Shown piece by piece: positions 1-15,076 of a DNA stretch of 64,000 bases. Numbering within the stretch: the first letter of the stretch is position 1; each line of letters starts with the position of its first letter. Origin of the DNA: Lanius collurio (taxonomy: Eukaryota; Chordata; Aves; Passeriformes; Laniidae); assembly GCA_020086605.1 (NCBI GenBank), contig JACBWW010000012.1, positions 15,384,698 to 15,448,697 on the forward strand, in the 5' to 3' direction. The position numbers were made by a program, and so were the translations under genes. The notes under the pieces are model-generated. The model was given only the letters and a program-made list of their open reading frames with translations. It did no database searches and was not told the origin of the DNA.

Positions 1-1763
1 CCTGTGGTAGAGGTGACACAGTAGGATCAACATATATTTAAAAACCTTGTACATCTCAAATATGGAAAAGCCAAACCAGTCGTCCATAAAAAAAAATGTT
101 TCTTTACCCGCTTAGAAATGGTGTAAGGTGTAGGAATCTTGGAAAAGGTGAACTTGCACAAGGAATACACCTGTGTTGTAAAAGAAGCAGGAGGTCACAC
201 ACTGATCTTGCACTTTTTAAATTAAATCATGACAAATTAAAAAAAAAAGAAGAATTGCCTACACAACATTTTTAGATACTTATTCCCTGCATGCCCATAT
301 TACCCATCAGATGACCCTGTGTCCAACTCAAAATTCAGAATAGTGCTGGGACTAAGACTTAGTTCTACTTAATTTCTCTTAACAAAAATACCAAACCAAA
401 CAAAATAAACAGAAAAACATCCCCCCNNTTGTGTAGCAAGACAAAACATATGAATCACTTTGTTTTTGCTACTGGTCTTGCTAGACTGTCTCTTTCAAGC
501 ACAACTGAACAATTCCCTCTCTATACAAATGTGTTTGGGTTTGCCCACTTAAGAACGTTTTCAGTGAGACACTTGTAAAATAAACACTGCTATAACTACC
601 AGCAACACCAGAAGCAAGTCTCGGGCATCTGCTTCTCCTCACAGAGAAGCTCTTGCAAAAACAGATGATGATTTGGTCAGGTGTCAACAGCTCTTTTCAC
701 AGAAAGGCTTGGATTCTAGAGGAAGCTTGGATTCTAGGGGAATTGGTCAACAGAGTTGACTGAACAAGATCAGATGCGAAAAATGCAATGCTTACCAGCC
801 ATTCCAACAGAAAAAGTCCCACTAATTCCACTTCTTGGTGAAAAAAGCTTTAGAAGCTACTAAGGGAGTTGTTGCATGAGCAGCTACCTGAATGCAAACT
901 TTGTTCTAAAGAAGTTCCTATCTGTAAAGGCAACAGGCCAAATCTACCTGTTTTAAGATGCACCTTCACTGAATTATTCCAAAGAATATTCTTTGTGATC
1001 TCTAACTTAATGGAAAGAATGAATAAAAATATCATCTTATTAGCTCTACCGTAAAGTTTCAGTCTATCCATTCAACCTGGGCATTACCTTTACACCCTGT
1101 ATCCCAGCCTGTGTCTCAGATCTGCTGCATTGAAATAAAGCATATATGTGGCTGCATCACAGCTACAGCAAAGCTCCAAAAGCCAACCCCCTTCTCCTCA
1201 AGGTGAAGAGAATCTGACATATAATGACCAAGAGTGAGCTTATGATAAAATTTTAACATTTCAAACATTCCATACCTGATACTTGGAAATATGCTGGTGT
1301 TCACCTGTATTTCATAAGCCTGCTTAGGTACTTTACTAAGCCAAGTTCATGGGACAATTAACCCTGATTATTTTCATTTTGTGGAAGCTGTAGACCTTTA
1401 AATAATTTCACAAATGTAGGAAATAATTATGCTATCAGAGAAACTAACACACAACATCTGTTCCCTCTAGGCATTAACTACTGCACTGAAAAATAAACAG
1501 AAAAAATAAAGAAAATGATGCATCAAAATAAGTGTCAGCAGGACTGTGTAGACCTCTTAAGAGTGCTTAAAGCATGTGTACAATGGCCTATTCCTTCAGT
1601 ATAGACTTTAAGTGGGATCAAACAGAGCAAAATGACAATTTGAGAAGACTGACCTCTTAGTGAGGCATCAGGTTTTAACAGAAAAAGTGCCTTTCCTCTC
1701 CAAAAAATTGTGTCATTCTTCATTTATTTATGACATCAGCTTCTCGAGAATTACAGTACACTA
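1..1763 (-). other. CAPN7: CAPN7 intron 16, partial
   Basis: AT-rich sequence with no exon, repeat family or RNA gene that I recognise. Two ambiguous bases sit at 427-428 after a short C run. Remaining CAPN7 exons must lie to the left of the window. Confidence 0.7.
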
Positions 1764-1765
1764 AC

Positions 1766-1841
1766 CTGGATAGTAAACTTTTTTGCCATCAGTCTTGTAC
1801 ACAACCATTGTAATGAATTCCCGATTGTGTGCAAAGTCATC
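1766..1841 (-). CDS. CAPN7: CAPN7 coding exon 16 (residues 597-621)
   Basis: Encodes [20 protein letters not shown] and KVYYP, and leaves at phase 1. AG is at 1843-1842 and GT at 1765-1764. This is the last CAPN7 coding exon I can find. The next expected segment (DPPPYIDGIRI-like) is not in 1-1763. Confidence 0.95.
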
Positions 1842-4800
1842 CTATAAAAAGAAAACCACACAACAAACACAAATCACAGTTGTGCAAGTCAGTAAAACAT
1901 AATGAATGCTTAATCAGAGTCAAGTACACATTCTATCATCCCTTTTGATCACCACAAAATATGATCTGATATTTTTATTTATTGGGATACCCAATAAAAT
2001 TATTTTTAAAATGCCTGAAGTTAACAAACAGCCACTAATTTAACTTACTGAGGCCCTAGGCTTCAAAGTCATTTCAGAACCTTTATGGTGGAATAAAATC
2101 AGTCAGTTCAAATTTTACTCTGTGTCTGTTTCAATTGCAGGTACATGTACCTGCTGAATGAAAAAATTCTACATGTACACAGGCATACACACCTGAACAT
2201 AGGCAGTAACATATTAATAAGAGAAAGCCATACAGAAAGATTTACAGAAGCTGTGGCAGAGCTCGCAGTGCAGAACCAGCACCTTGTCAGTGATGTGCCT
2301 GCTGAGCAGGACCCAGACAGCAGCACCACCCTGTGGACACTGCACCTCCAGCTTGTACTGAGGGTTGTTGGCCAGGCTGTAGGCATCCTTCACCGGGCCC
2401 TGCTTTGCATCCCACGTACTGAAAGCGATACAGATGTGTTATTAGACCAGTAAAAAACTAATTTGTGCTTAGAAATGATCTCCAAATTCTACACAATACA
2501 CAAGTGAGATATTATGAGTAAGACGTTACCAAAGCCTAGTTTTCTACTGGCAGCTATGGCAGTGGCTACATAACACAGTCACATCAGAAGCATTATCTTA
2601 GAACCTTGTTTTATAAATGAGTTCGCCACAATACATGTATGATGACAAAAAATGCTAAATACAAACAGCCTGGCTGGTGACTACAAACCACACAAAGCAC
2701 AGAAAAAGCAGAACCATTTAGGCAGCCTAGGTGACACAACCAGAGTCATGATTGCACACACCAATATTAAATGAAAAACACCTACACCTTTGTAACTGTA
2801 GAAATCTATCTACCTACCTATGTATCTATCCATCCATCTATCTATCAGCTATGGCTAGTTTCAAAAGCTTGTCAAATATTTTCCTCCATTTTTTTTTTTC
2901 TGAGGCAATTTTTATTTTAAAATTTGCCCTGCTTCATGCTTGGAAGGGTGCCCTGCAGAAAGTGCTAAAGATCTTTGAGGTGCCCTACTGCAGAATCAGC
3001 CTGCAGCCTTGTGAAGTGTCTAGACAAGAAAAATACAGCATGAAAAAAACAAAAAGTGCTGATGACTGAACACAAAGTGTGGCACACTGGAAACAGAAGT
3101 GTATACAGCTATTCATAAGTCTCCTTGTCCCTCTTACATTTGTAAAACTGAACAGCATGTGTGGAAGGCTGCATTAACAGAGCTTCAAATTATCACTGTT
3201 GTTACTCTGCATTTTATGGTAATTGCCCCTGTGCTAAGGCTTTTCCCTACACAGAGGGACAACAATCACTGATAATGTAAGGACAGACAGACCAGTAGGT
3301 GAGCTCTGACATTAGTATACACATTATCTCATTTTGCTACAGTGCATTTTATAAATAATTGGAGCACAAAGATGGAAGGAGCCTTTACAGCTAAGCTCAA
3401 CAGTCACACTGTGAATGAAGGAGCTTGTGCAGAGCTAACACATGCAGAGACAGTGTGGAAGCAGTGGCTAAGTGCAGTCTAGTGAAGTGAAAAAGTATAG
3501 AAACCCTTGCTTTCCAAAACTGATACACAGACACACACACTCATCCTCAAACTGTGAGACAAAAACCCTGAATGTTATGGATATTTGGTAAGAGACAGGT
3601 ATCACATTCAGAAAACAAATCACCAGGCAAGGAAGATTACTTATGATAACTACAACTGCTAAAACTCAGAACTGGTTAAACTACCCTGATGTCAGTGAAC
3701 ACACTCTGTAAACAAAACACATACTGCACAGCTCACTTGAAACTGGCCAGAAAAATGAATTCCAAATAATAACTAGGTCAGTTAAGCACTGTCTGGGCAC
3801 TGCTTAGAGATGGACTGCACAAAAATCTGATTTTTATTCTGGCAGGGAGATGTGGGACTGAGATCAGAATCTAGTTACACAACCTTAGTTCCACAGCAAC
3901 ATCACAAGGGTCACTGAGCTCCACTGATGTTACAGAAATAGTCAAAACCAAAGCCTGGGCTGAGAAAAGTATAGCCAGGCTCAAGAGAACAGGGTTGGAA
4001 TTCAAGCCCCAGCTATAACTTGGAAGAATGGAAGGAAGGAAACCTCACATCAGAACACTTATTGAGATTTTGAAACAAAAATTTTATCTTTTGGACCAAC
4101 CTGTGAATACATGTAGATTCTTTAAAAAGACTTGGGTTCCAACTCAAATAAATAACATCATAGTACTGGCACAGGTCTTCCCAGGAAATCCAGAAAATGC
4201 CTGAAAAGGAAATGCTGTTATTGTTTTCTTACCAGATACCTTGATTTCACTTGTTTCCTCAGAAGTCTTTTTGTGGGCAAATGATACAGCTTATACAGGC
4301 CAACATTTTTGCAAAATGTAGTAGTAATGTCTGCATTGCCTGAATTGCTAAATTTAAACTTGTCCCCCAAACCAAGTTAAAGCAAGAAAAAACAAGTTAG
4401 TCTCTGCTTATTATCAGGGACTTTCTGATAAGCTGTAAGAATGCTTTATATTCTCAAACATTAAGCAGAAGATACGAGAAAATCTGCTATTTTGAAAGAT
4501 ACATCATTAGGTGATGCTGACCTGATTTCCCCTTTCCTAGGTTTCTAAAAACAAAAAAATAAAACACAGTCAAACAGGTTCCTGCAATTCAACAACCTAC
4601 TTCAGTAGTCATCCAGCACAATCGAGTATTCAATCAACATGTGTGTGTTTGAATGTATTTCTAAGATACTTCACCCAACACCTATGTCACTTGCTGTTGC
4701 ACCCTAAATTTGCTTAATCTTTAAAACATTCTCATGCATTTATTCTAATTTTCCATAGCTCCCTTAATTGCAACTCCAGCCAACAACAGTGCCTGCAAGC

Positions 4801-7800
4801 CAACAGATGCCTAGTGGAATTAACTTTTAAAACAGTAGCAGCCTTATAAATTGTGTCTCTGGCATAGGCAGTTGCAGATCTTGCAGCACTAAAAACCAGT
4901 CATAACAGCTACACAAAAACAAGAAAACCAAAGCATAAATCCAATTAGAAGGAATAACTCCATTAAAATTACTAATGTAATTTTATATAAAATTTTAACA
5001 ACTAGATGCTACAAATTACTTACCTAATGAATCAGTAAATAAATAACAAGCTACTCTCTCATAACTGTCACAAATCCAGGGCTGCTATCTTTATATTTTA
5101 ATCAAAAGTTTTCATAAGGCATTAGCACGAGGCTTATCAAAAAATGCTATAATCTAACAGACTTGGAGGCATAGCGTTGTAAAACTGTGTCACTGAACAA
5201 AAGGGCTCTCTCAGAGATCTGCAGACAGCAACTAGGACACAGCAAGAAGCAGAAATGTCTTTCTGAAAGTAAAATGTAGCTGCTGCAGCAGGAAGACTGA
5301 TTTAAATACTGATTATAATAAGCATGTTGATACATATTTGAAAATGTTGGAGGAAAAAAAAAACCACAAAAACCCCATTCACGTATTAAAAAGCAGCATT
5401 ACACAGCTTGTTATCAGAATATTGTCTTTGCACTGAACTCCACATACTGTGACAGCACACTTAACCAATAAGGTACTTTCTTGTCAATGAATTTGAGATA
5501 TATTTAACAGTCTAGATTACTTATAACCCCAGACAAAACAGAAACGACAGATTTAAATACACAAATATTTCCTAAATTTTCAAACTATTTAGTTTCTAGT
5601 ATTTTTTTTACTCTCCTTGTGCTTAAGCATTCCTTTCCACCTTCCTGCAGGGATACACAACAAAGATCTATATTACTCAAAAAGATAGTGACTTCTTAAA
5701 CCTTATTACCATTGTCTATTTTCTGAGCTGTTCTGGGATCAAAGTTCAAGTATTTTTGTAGATCTGGGGTCCAGTTTCTTGTGTCATTTTCACTGTATCG
5801 TCCCTTCCAACGTAAGTGGCTCCAGGGATTTTTTAGCTGAAGAAACCGAAGTCCCTAGAAAACCACAAAGTAAAACTTTCCATTCATCTTGTCAAGGTAA
5901 TTTTTACATATTGAAGGTAGGTTTTATATGGATCAAGGAAACACAGAATCATTTAAGTTTTCTGAAATTTCCCAGTGGAGTCCAAGACAAAATAAACTAT
6001 ATTAGCCATTAGAGCAAAAAAATCAGTAGCTACTCATCAGGAGTAACCCTAGAAACACACGTAGGTTTCAAATAGGAGTTTCGAAACACCTTCAGTTTCA
6101 TTTGATACCTTATATTCTCTTATATCCAAGACTGCATATGCATGGGTTGGAACTAAACCCCACTTTTCTCCTTCCTCTTCAGACATCACCCCTGTTGCTG
6201 TTGTGATAAGGACATCTCCCTTGTGAAATCTGTTCAAAAAGAGGTCAAAAAATAGCTTAATTAAAATCTTGCAAGTTGCAATCTAACATTTGCCAGACAC
6301 TGCAACAGCATGTTTGTACACTGTCCATTAACATGATCCTGCTTTATAAAAACTGGGATACAGGTTTTTTTGCCAGCAGAAATCATTCCTGGAAAAAACC
6401 TGAGAAAGTGGAACTATTTTTCTTTTAGAATTAAGTATATGCTTTAAATTAAAAATTATTATTTTAATATAATTTCATAAACAAAATTCAGCATTTATCA
6501 ACCTGAAGCTCAGCCCGTGTCACTTTTAAAATACTCTTTGCAGATCTTCAGCTGAGCACAAATGTTTCATCAGCACTTAGTCAATGAGGGCATATAGCAA
6601 ATTGAGTCTGTCACAACCCCCAGGATTCTGAAGAATGAAAAATTCATGCTTCTATACTTCTGCAGATGTTTATATAAGTATTCTATACTTATGCAGATGT
6701 TGATGTTTGCAGATAAAGTTTAGTGTTCTGAATAGCACTTGTTAATTTTGCAACAATTACTGTTGTGAAAACACACTAACATGTTTCCAGCCCATGCTAA
6801 AAATCCAAGTGTCCCTAAAAAACTCAGTGTGCCTACACAGATTACAAGATCACTGGACTATGGATCAAGACATTTTCAGTCTAGCACAGGTGAAAAACAG
6901 CAATGCTGCAATGGCTCGATCCCATCCAAATTTCAGTCACATCTTCGAATTACAACACCAGAATATCTAAAAAATTGTTGACAGCTCTGAGAGCTCCTAA
7001 CCAACTGAAAAAACACTGTAGAAAGTGTCATGCTCTTTTAGCATGGATGCAGATATTTCAGTCAACAGAATAATCTCCTTCTACTGCATTGAAATACGTA
7101 AGACACTGGCTGCACAAAACCATTTTGGAAGAAATCAAAGTACTTGGTATACCTGGCTTTTATAAATTACAGCTGTATCTTTCACCATAAGCAAAATAAT
7201 AGAATCATTTATTTTGAACCTTTAAGACCATCAAATCCAACTGTTATGGTAGGTCTGAAGACCAGTATTGCAGTTTTGATAGACTTTTGGTGATCCTCCA
7301 GGAGATTTATTGATGTGGCATAAACTTGTGATATGATTAGAAATAGTGAATTATGTCTGCTTGCTAAGGACAGCAGATACAAAATAGTTCTGAGGAAGTG
7401 TGTGGAAACACAGAACACATATCCTTCTACTTTTTAAACACTTAACTGGTATATTGGATCCAAACTGCTCTACTCTGACTCTATATTCTATTTTCTTTAT
7501 CAAGGAAAGAGTTGGGTTTTTTTTTTAGTTTATAAATAAAGAATTCTCTCACACAAAATTGCCCAATATTTTAATCTTCTGTTCTATCTAAGCCACCAAT
7601 ATCTCAATTTTTCTTCTTCCAGAATGCACATGAAAGTTTTATAAATCACAATTTGTAGCAGTACCAAAATGCTGTCAAAGTATCTGCAGTGATACTTTTT
7701 AGAGTGGTAACACAGCTACTACACAACAAGCATTTTAATTACTTAGGAAAGAACAAACATTTACCACCTCTGATAAAGCATTCTGAAAGTGCTATCTTTA

Positions 7801-10800
7801 TTGAAGGCTTGATTGTCAGAGTGCATAGCAATTCTTTCAGGTATCCAACCAGTCAGTGCATGGAGATCAATATTCTGAAATGCAAGTATTCAAAAGAAAT
7901 CAGAATAGATAATCCATATATAAACATACGATGTCTGTACACAACTTATAAAATGCCTTGAAAGGAACCAAGTACACATAAGTTACAATACAGCTCTATG
8001 CATAAAAGGGTCAAGATTAAGACTAACAAACAAAAACTTCTTTGGTTAGATAAGGACAAAATTTCCAAGTAGCTCAAAAAAAAAAAAAAAAAGCTGGAAA
8101 ACTAACTGATGAAATAAAGAGGAATTCCAGAGCAATGGAAGCATATCAGGATCATCAGTCACGCTCAACTGTGTGATGTGTTGTATTTATTTCACTGATT
8201 TGCAGACTTTCAAAACACATGTCAGAAGCACTATTTAGAACCATGCTATTATACATGCATTTTAAATAATTTATGTTTTATTTCTAAAGCTTAGGGTTTG
8301 GGTTTTTTATTCTTTCTGGTAAAGCTGACACTGACATGTATTTCCATAAAAAGATGCTCTTATCTCCCTACTCCTTGAAATATCACTTATTTCCTATTCT
8401 TCTGCTTTGTATTCCTCAAAACAAAAGCAGAGACTGTAAATGCTTGAAGTGTCAATAACCAGCGCTGTGGGGTGGGAACTTGAGGAAGTACAAGTACAAG
8501 ACAGCCTGATTGTAGGTAACCATGATTACAGAAGGAAGCTGGAATACAGTGGAAAGTGGAGGGGACAGGAGATTGAATGTCACCAGTCAAGCTGGTTTTC
8601 CAGATAGCAAGTCAGAGGACAACAATGGGAATAAAACAGTTATTCTCACCAGCTTCTGTCCTTCAAAACAAAGCAGCCTGACAGTGACACATATAAAAAT
8701 GTGTGCTACATTTACCCCTTACACAAAGCCACATTTGTTTCCATAATAATTTTTTGAGAAGTGATGATTACCAAGTATACCCACCAAGAATGTGATTGTC
8801 AAGACACCAATTGAAATAAAAAAAAAAAGTCTTTAAAATTTTAATAGTATAAAGTCAGAAAGGCTTCCTAAGTAACAAATTACATGGACTACTCATTTCA
8901 TCAAAGTGTCCCTCTTTAAAGAATAACTTGCACGTCAGTTTAGCTGCAGTATGATGACTATCTCTTTAGTAACCACATTATAGAAACCCAATGCATATTT
9001 ACAGAGATGAGTGGAACAATCTGATAAACAAACTTGCTACAGATCAAAGTACTTGCTCCCTCTATACAGACCTTCTAAATGACTAGACTGTTCCTTTCCT
9101 AGCTAACTCTATTACTTAATGAGGGAGAACTGCCCTATTTATTGAGTTAGAACCCAAAATCAGCATTATTGATAATGGCAAAGAGAATTTATGATTTCAC
9201 CCAACACTTCCATCTAGACTCTATATAAACACTTCCCCCCCACAAGCATCAATACTGAAGTCTGAGGACTAAGATTAACTCTGACCATCAAGATATCTTG
9301 CTCATTCTATTTTGATGGAATAATTTCATTTTATACAGCTAAGAATATCTGTGAAAGAAAGAAACAGAAAAAAATTTAAGAAAATGTCAAACTAAATACT
9401 TGTCTCCCCAAGGTGTTTACTTTGATTTCACTAGAAATTATTTTATCCATTATAATCTAAGTAATTTTTTTCCTCTTAGAAATAATCTCATACTTACAGA
9501 ATTTGATCCAGGAAAATCATATCCTCCCATGACCTTCATGTAAGCCTTCTCTATTAGTGACACCCATAATTCATTCTTATTATTGGAATAAGAGCAGAGA
9601 AGTTCCCCACTATGATCAACAGGTAACTGGTCATCTATGATTACCTGTGTGAAATGAATGAAAAATCATCATAAAGCTAATAAAGTATTTTGAAAGTAAC
9701 TAGAAAATAAACCAAACCCCTCATTAATACATAGCTTCTCAGACACAGCCAGACCTGACCCTTATTCTCAGATATGGACTTCTCTATCAATCCTGCAGTA
9801 GCCTGCCCAAGTGAACAAGAAATTCTGTTGCCAGCTCCTACTTGCACTGGTCTAACTGGGTGACATGTGAATGGCTGCCTCGACTGATGGCGACAGCACA
9901 ATCTTATACAGTGTGTAGTACTTTACAAAAGGCACTTGCAGAAAAGTTTGGTGCAATTACAAGCACAAAAAGTAAAGAAAAGCCTAACAATATTCCTCAT
10001 CCAATTAGGACTCAGAGCATGGATGATGCTTAGTAGCCAGCAGAGAAATAAATACTTATTTATCTTTATGGAAACTAATTGTGTCATATCACTTTCATAG
10101 CCTCTTGTTCCACATTTAAGTTTCTTCTCTCTGAAAATGAAAAACAACTCAAAACAGGAGCTGTGAAAGTATTAACATTTCTTCTTTGATTAGGTAGTAT
10201 ATATTCATCATCATTACAGTTTCTTACTGCATATCTGCAGTGGTCTGAAACAGTTTCCCTGAATAGATGTTTCAGTTGCCAGTTGGCACAAGTCCATGAC
10301 AAATACAGGCTACCAACACAGCACATTCTCTGGTCAAATCCTATCTGTGCAGGAATGAATGGACCTTTTCATAGGAGAGCAAATGTGCATTCATCCAAAC
10401 AAAAGGCAGCCATTAGGAGATATTTTGGTAAGAATATTAAGAGCAAGGCAGACACAAAAATGATACTTTCCTGAAACATTTAGATTCTGAATTTTGTAGC
10501 TCAAGGACTTCCTGACCCAGAGGTTATATCTGAACAATTAAGAGCCCTTGAGGAGTTTCCCCCTACTTCTCCACCCCATGAGCTTCTGAACTCTCATAAA
10601 CATCATTCACTATGATCTGTGCTGCAGTTAAGCATTATGAGAAGAAATACACTTTTTATGTTCTTATTTATTGCGCTGAAAAGAAAATGAAGTAGTTTGT
10701 GAGTTTGCAAAGTTTTATCTTCAGGTATTTCCTCTTCTTACTAAAAATCTGTAGTCGAGCAAGGCCTTGCTTGAGTTATCAGTTGAGTTATTCCTCTATA

Positions 10801-13800
10801 GTCATTCTGTATCTATACTCTTCCTGATAACCCCCTCCATATTTTTTAATTCTAAGATGGAGTGGAAGACTGTACATCTAATTCATAAATAGAGGATACA
10901 TTGTTTTGTTCCTGTTTGGTTGTCACAATTCTGCTAAGTAATAGAAGGCATTTTTTTACATGAATTTAATGTAAGGCTATTTTTATGAACATCTATAGAT
11001 GTACAGACAGGAGGAGTATAAGGTTGCATACTTCAAAACCAAAAATTAATCTCAAAAAGGTTTGACCATTAAAAACTACTTTCTAAAAATATCTGCCTGA
11101 AGTTTTTGCTATGCAAGCACTTCATAGTGAAGCAGATCAAGCCTTTAGAATACATGACTTAAGCAGTAACAGTACCAAAGTTTCCCAAAAACATTTACCT
11201 TTCTAGGAACACCATTAATATGAAGTTTCACCATGTATTTACCACATGGATTATATTCTGGTTCTCCTTTCTTATTCTGAGGGTAAATTATACTGTCAAC
11301 AGGAAAAAAAAAGAAAAGGAGGAAATTATGACATAAATGACTTGACTGTACATACACTTAAAACAATAAAAGATGGATTAACACAGTCTGTTTCAGAATT
11401 TACACTGAAGAGACTTATGGAATTTTTAATGAAGAGCAACTCACATTTAGTAAAAATAATAATGTTTAAATAGGTTTTATTTTTCAGGTCCTGCTCTTGC
11501 TGCAGCTTTCTACTTAATATAGTAGCAAAAAGAACGTAAGTAACCTAATTGTTTCTCAAACAGAAGCAAGGCAAACAAATTTATGCTACTATTAAGCAAG
11601 CAGTATTTATATATCTATAATATAAATACAGTATGAATGACAAGTCAAACTTTTGAAGGAGAAGGCAGTGCAGAACTCGCTGCTGTTGAAAAGACTACAA
11701 ATTCACTTCTCACAAAAATAGATTAAAACAAAACAATCCAAGAACATTCACACACTGATCTGGCAAGAGCCTCTCAGAAAAGCCCAGAAATCCCTTGGTA
11801 CGGTTATCATGGGATGCCAATTGAGAGGAGCTGATACAGTGTTGCTAACATTAATTCTACAATGAGTTGTGAAATGGATCACCTGTTGCACAGCAGCTAA
11901 CAAAGTAGGAAAATGAAACTACAGCGCATTATAAATAAAATTTATATTTTAAAAATCCCCCAAAAATAAAAAACCCTTCCAAACTATTTATTACTCCTCA
12001 AAGCACACCTGAAGTTAGACTCCAGTGTCTGTAAATATATGTATATTGACAGTGAGTTATATCTTAGTTAGCCAGGAGTTATGTGATTTAAAAAAAAATT
12101 GTAATGAACTATGTTTAATTAGTTAAGGAATGTTTGACTGTGATTTCATCTGGTTTTTATTTAGATCTGTGTTGGCTGAGTATCAGTAGAAAACCCTGAG
12201 AAATTACCTCACTGCACCTGCAGAAAGCAGCTCCATGAACCCATACCCCTTAGAGAACTTAACCAACAGTTGAAGAACAAAATTCAATAAAGAACTGTTT
12301 AATGGTTCTCATATAACTAGAGATGAATAAGGTATCATAGAAAAAGAAAGCTATCTTGAGCAACTTAAGGAGTCAAAAGCCTATACACCCCAGAAAACCT
12401 GATTAATACACTGCAGGTACAGTAAGGGAGCAACTTCATAGGCTTGTACACCCCAGAAAATTAATCAATGGTAATTTTCTAACCAGGGCAGCAAATTTAA
12501 TAAAGCCCTGTCTAGTTGGATAAAACCTGGGTTATCCATTAAACAAAGACAGATGAGATGTTCTGGTAGTAACAAAAGAAACAAAACACCTATACCTTGA
12601 TGCAATAACTTGGGCAGGCTTTTGAGAGCATCTATAAAAAATCTTGGATATTAGAGTGTATAAAAATGCCTGAAAATTGTTTTTTTCTTTGAACTATGAA
12701 CTTTGAACTTGTCTGTGGTGCATAAATTCCTGATCTGTTCCCAATTTCGACTCAAAATTGTTATAAGGAATGTTTGTCTAACAGCTTTTTGCTGTTAGAT
12801 TTAAAACCCTTTGTTTCAGCATAAAGTTGGTTTCCAGCTTAGAAATGCTGATACCACATGAGTCCCAGGGAGACAACAGTGAAACAAATGCTGTTTTTTA
12901 CTGTGTACAACTGTCACAGAACATACTGCGAAAGCTTGGATTTATTAAGTCTGAAAAGATCTTACAAAGCAACAGCTACTTACCTCGTGATCAATTTTTT
13001 GTTATATCTTCTTTCATATGCTGCACTGATAGCTAGTGATGCCACAAAAGAACAATCTGACACTATTGTCTATAAAGAAAAGAAAACAAAACCAGTGAGG
13101 ACATTTACTAATAACTCAGATACTGTGAGAAGAATGCAGTGTGTGAAGGGAAGGAAAACAGTCAGTTAGTAATTCCCTTCAAATGGGAAGATTTAAACCA
13201 AAAGAAGCTAAGCTACTATTAAAGAGGCAGAAAATGTATGCTTGCTTAATATGAGGCCCCTAGAGAGCAAACATTTTTCTATTTATTTAATCTCATGAGA
13301 GCCAAGGAAAGCCCTCTCACATCTGGAGATTCCTTTTTGAACAAGAAAGTCCCCCATGATAAACCACTAGCAGCACACACTTCTCCTTAGGAACAATTTA
13401 CCTGCTTTATGCTGAAACTTGATACAGTATAGATCATCGTAGGGTTATTTGTTATGTCATCTGGCCGCACCCACTTGGCAAACATTGCTTTCTGTTTGGG
13501 GGATAATGGTAGCTTCCCACACTTATCACTAGATTTAAGAGAGAAAAAAGTAGAAATAAATCAATAGCAGTTTATAAAAGCTTTCCATGGTATGTTCAAT
13601 CTTATATATATCTGACACATGCTGCAAAATATGCATAGAACAATTACAAAGCTGTAAAACAAGTTCAAAGAACACTGCTTCTAAGTTTGGGATTTATAAG
13701 GGGGGGGGAAAAGGCAAAAATGTCAAAAAAAATTCAACCAACCCTAATGTCTTTGTCTATTATGGCTGTGTAACCTTAATTTATTATTGCTTATGAATGA

Positions 13801-15041
13801 ATATCTAGCTGCTACATACCACTCTTCCTTGGAATAGCCCAGAGGAAACAGCTATCACCTGCATTTTACAGGCAACAGAGCTAAACTCATTAGCATGAAG
13901 CAGCATCAGAAAACAGACTAAAGTTGCCAGTCCAGCCCAATAATCCAAAAAGCCAAATATAATATTGTCCTTGTAGGCTTGGAGACACAACTGCAAAAGC
14001 ACTACAAAGCAGGATCAACTTACAACGTTTTAAATTCAGAGTGGGAAAATGAAGTGGTAGTATTTAAATATCTCCACCTAAATTATGCTTAAAAGCCTAT
14101 GCAAACAATTTTAAACTCTGAAAAAAAAATATAGAAATAACAAATATGGGAAAGTTTTGAAAATAAAACCAAAACAAAAAAAAAAAAAAAAGAGAAGCTC
14201 AGTAATTGAAGCATACTTACGAAAAAGGCATAGGGAAGGCAAAACGTTCCCTCAGATCAACACTCATGAAAGGTACATATTCAATGCCATTAATCTTTGA
14301 AGTCTTCCTGCAAGTCATAGGAAAGACAAACAAAAAAAAGAGTTACAAACCTATCAATCATCTTCCAAAGACTAACTTGCAGAAGGTAATAACAAAATGA
14401 GTTTTTAAAAACAAGACACAGTGCTTCTGAAAACAAGACAACTACCTCTTGAACATTATATATTTGATAGTTTCCAAAAGTCACAATTTAGGCTAATGAT
14501 TCTATGGATTATTTGTAGCTTATTATATCTATAATAAAAATCAAAGGAAAAGGAACTGGATGCAACAGAAGGCAGAGTCTTCTAAAATATTACACTCCCT
14601 CAATTTCATGTGAAGTAGCAGTTGTATAACTGTAAAAACAACTTTGCACTTTGGTTTCTCAGACACAGATCTTTCATGAACTCATTTTCGAAAATCTTCA
14701 ACTTACCTGAGTACTTCAATCTCCTCTGCAGTGTATCTCTGACCTTGTGACTCACTAGCTTGTACTGCTCTGATGGTCTGTGGTTTATCATTTAGAGAAA
14801 AATCAGGTCCCAATGGAAAGAATGTTCTGACTGGCTGATTTGGTTTAGCTGTAGTTGACTTTTCTTTCTGAGATGACTTTGACATGGATTCCTTCAGTGC
14901 TTCAGCTCTAAAGCAAATAAAAAATGCATTTTCTTTACAACAGTGATAAAAATATAATTACAGTTCAATTATTGATTTTTTGGTTCATGTTCCCACATAT
15001 GTTAAATGGAATGAGCAAATGCCCAAGCTGACCAACACCAC

Positions 15042-15076
<35 letters not shown>

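Larger units (their letters stand above)
2419..5709 (-). other. CAPN7: CAPN7 introns 14 and 13 around exon 14
   Basis: Intron 14 (2419-4100) and intron 13 (4201-5709). They hold no recognisable gene, only simple repeats such as the tetranucleotide tract at 2804-2846. A plus-strand 105-codon frame at 2752-3069 covers that tract and has no coding character. Confidence 0.75.
6230..12983 (-). other. CAPN7: CAPN7 introns 11 to 8
   Basis: Intron 11 (6230-7767), intron 10 (7875-9497), intron 9 (9645-11198) and intron 8 (11293-12983). All are AT-rich with scattered poly-A runs, for example near 8076-8092. Apart from an imperfect 70-bp duplication at 12358-12469, I see no repeat family and no embedded gene. 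Confidence 0.7.
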
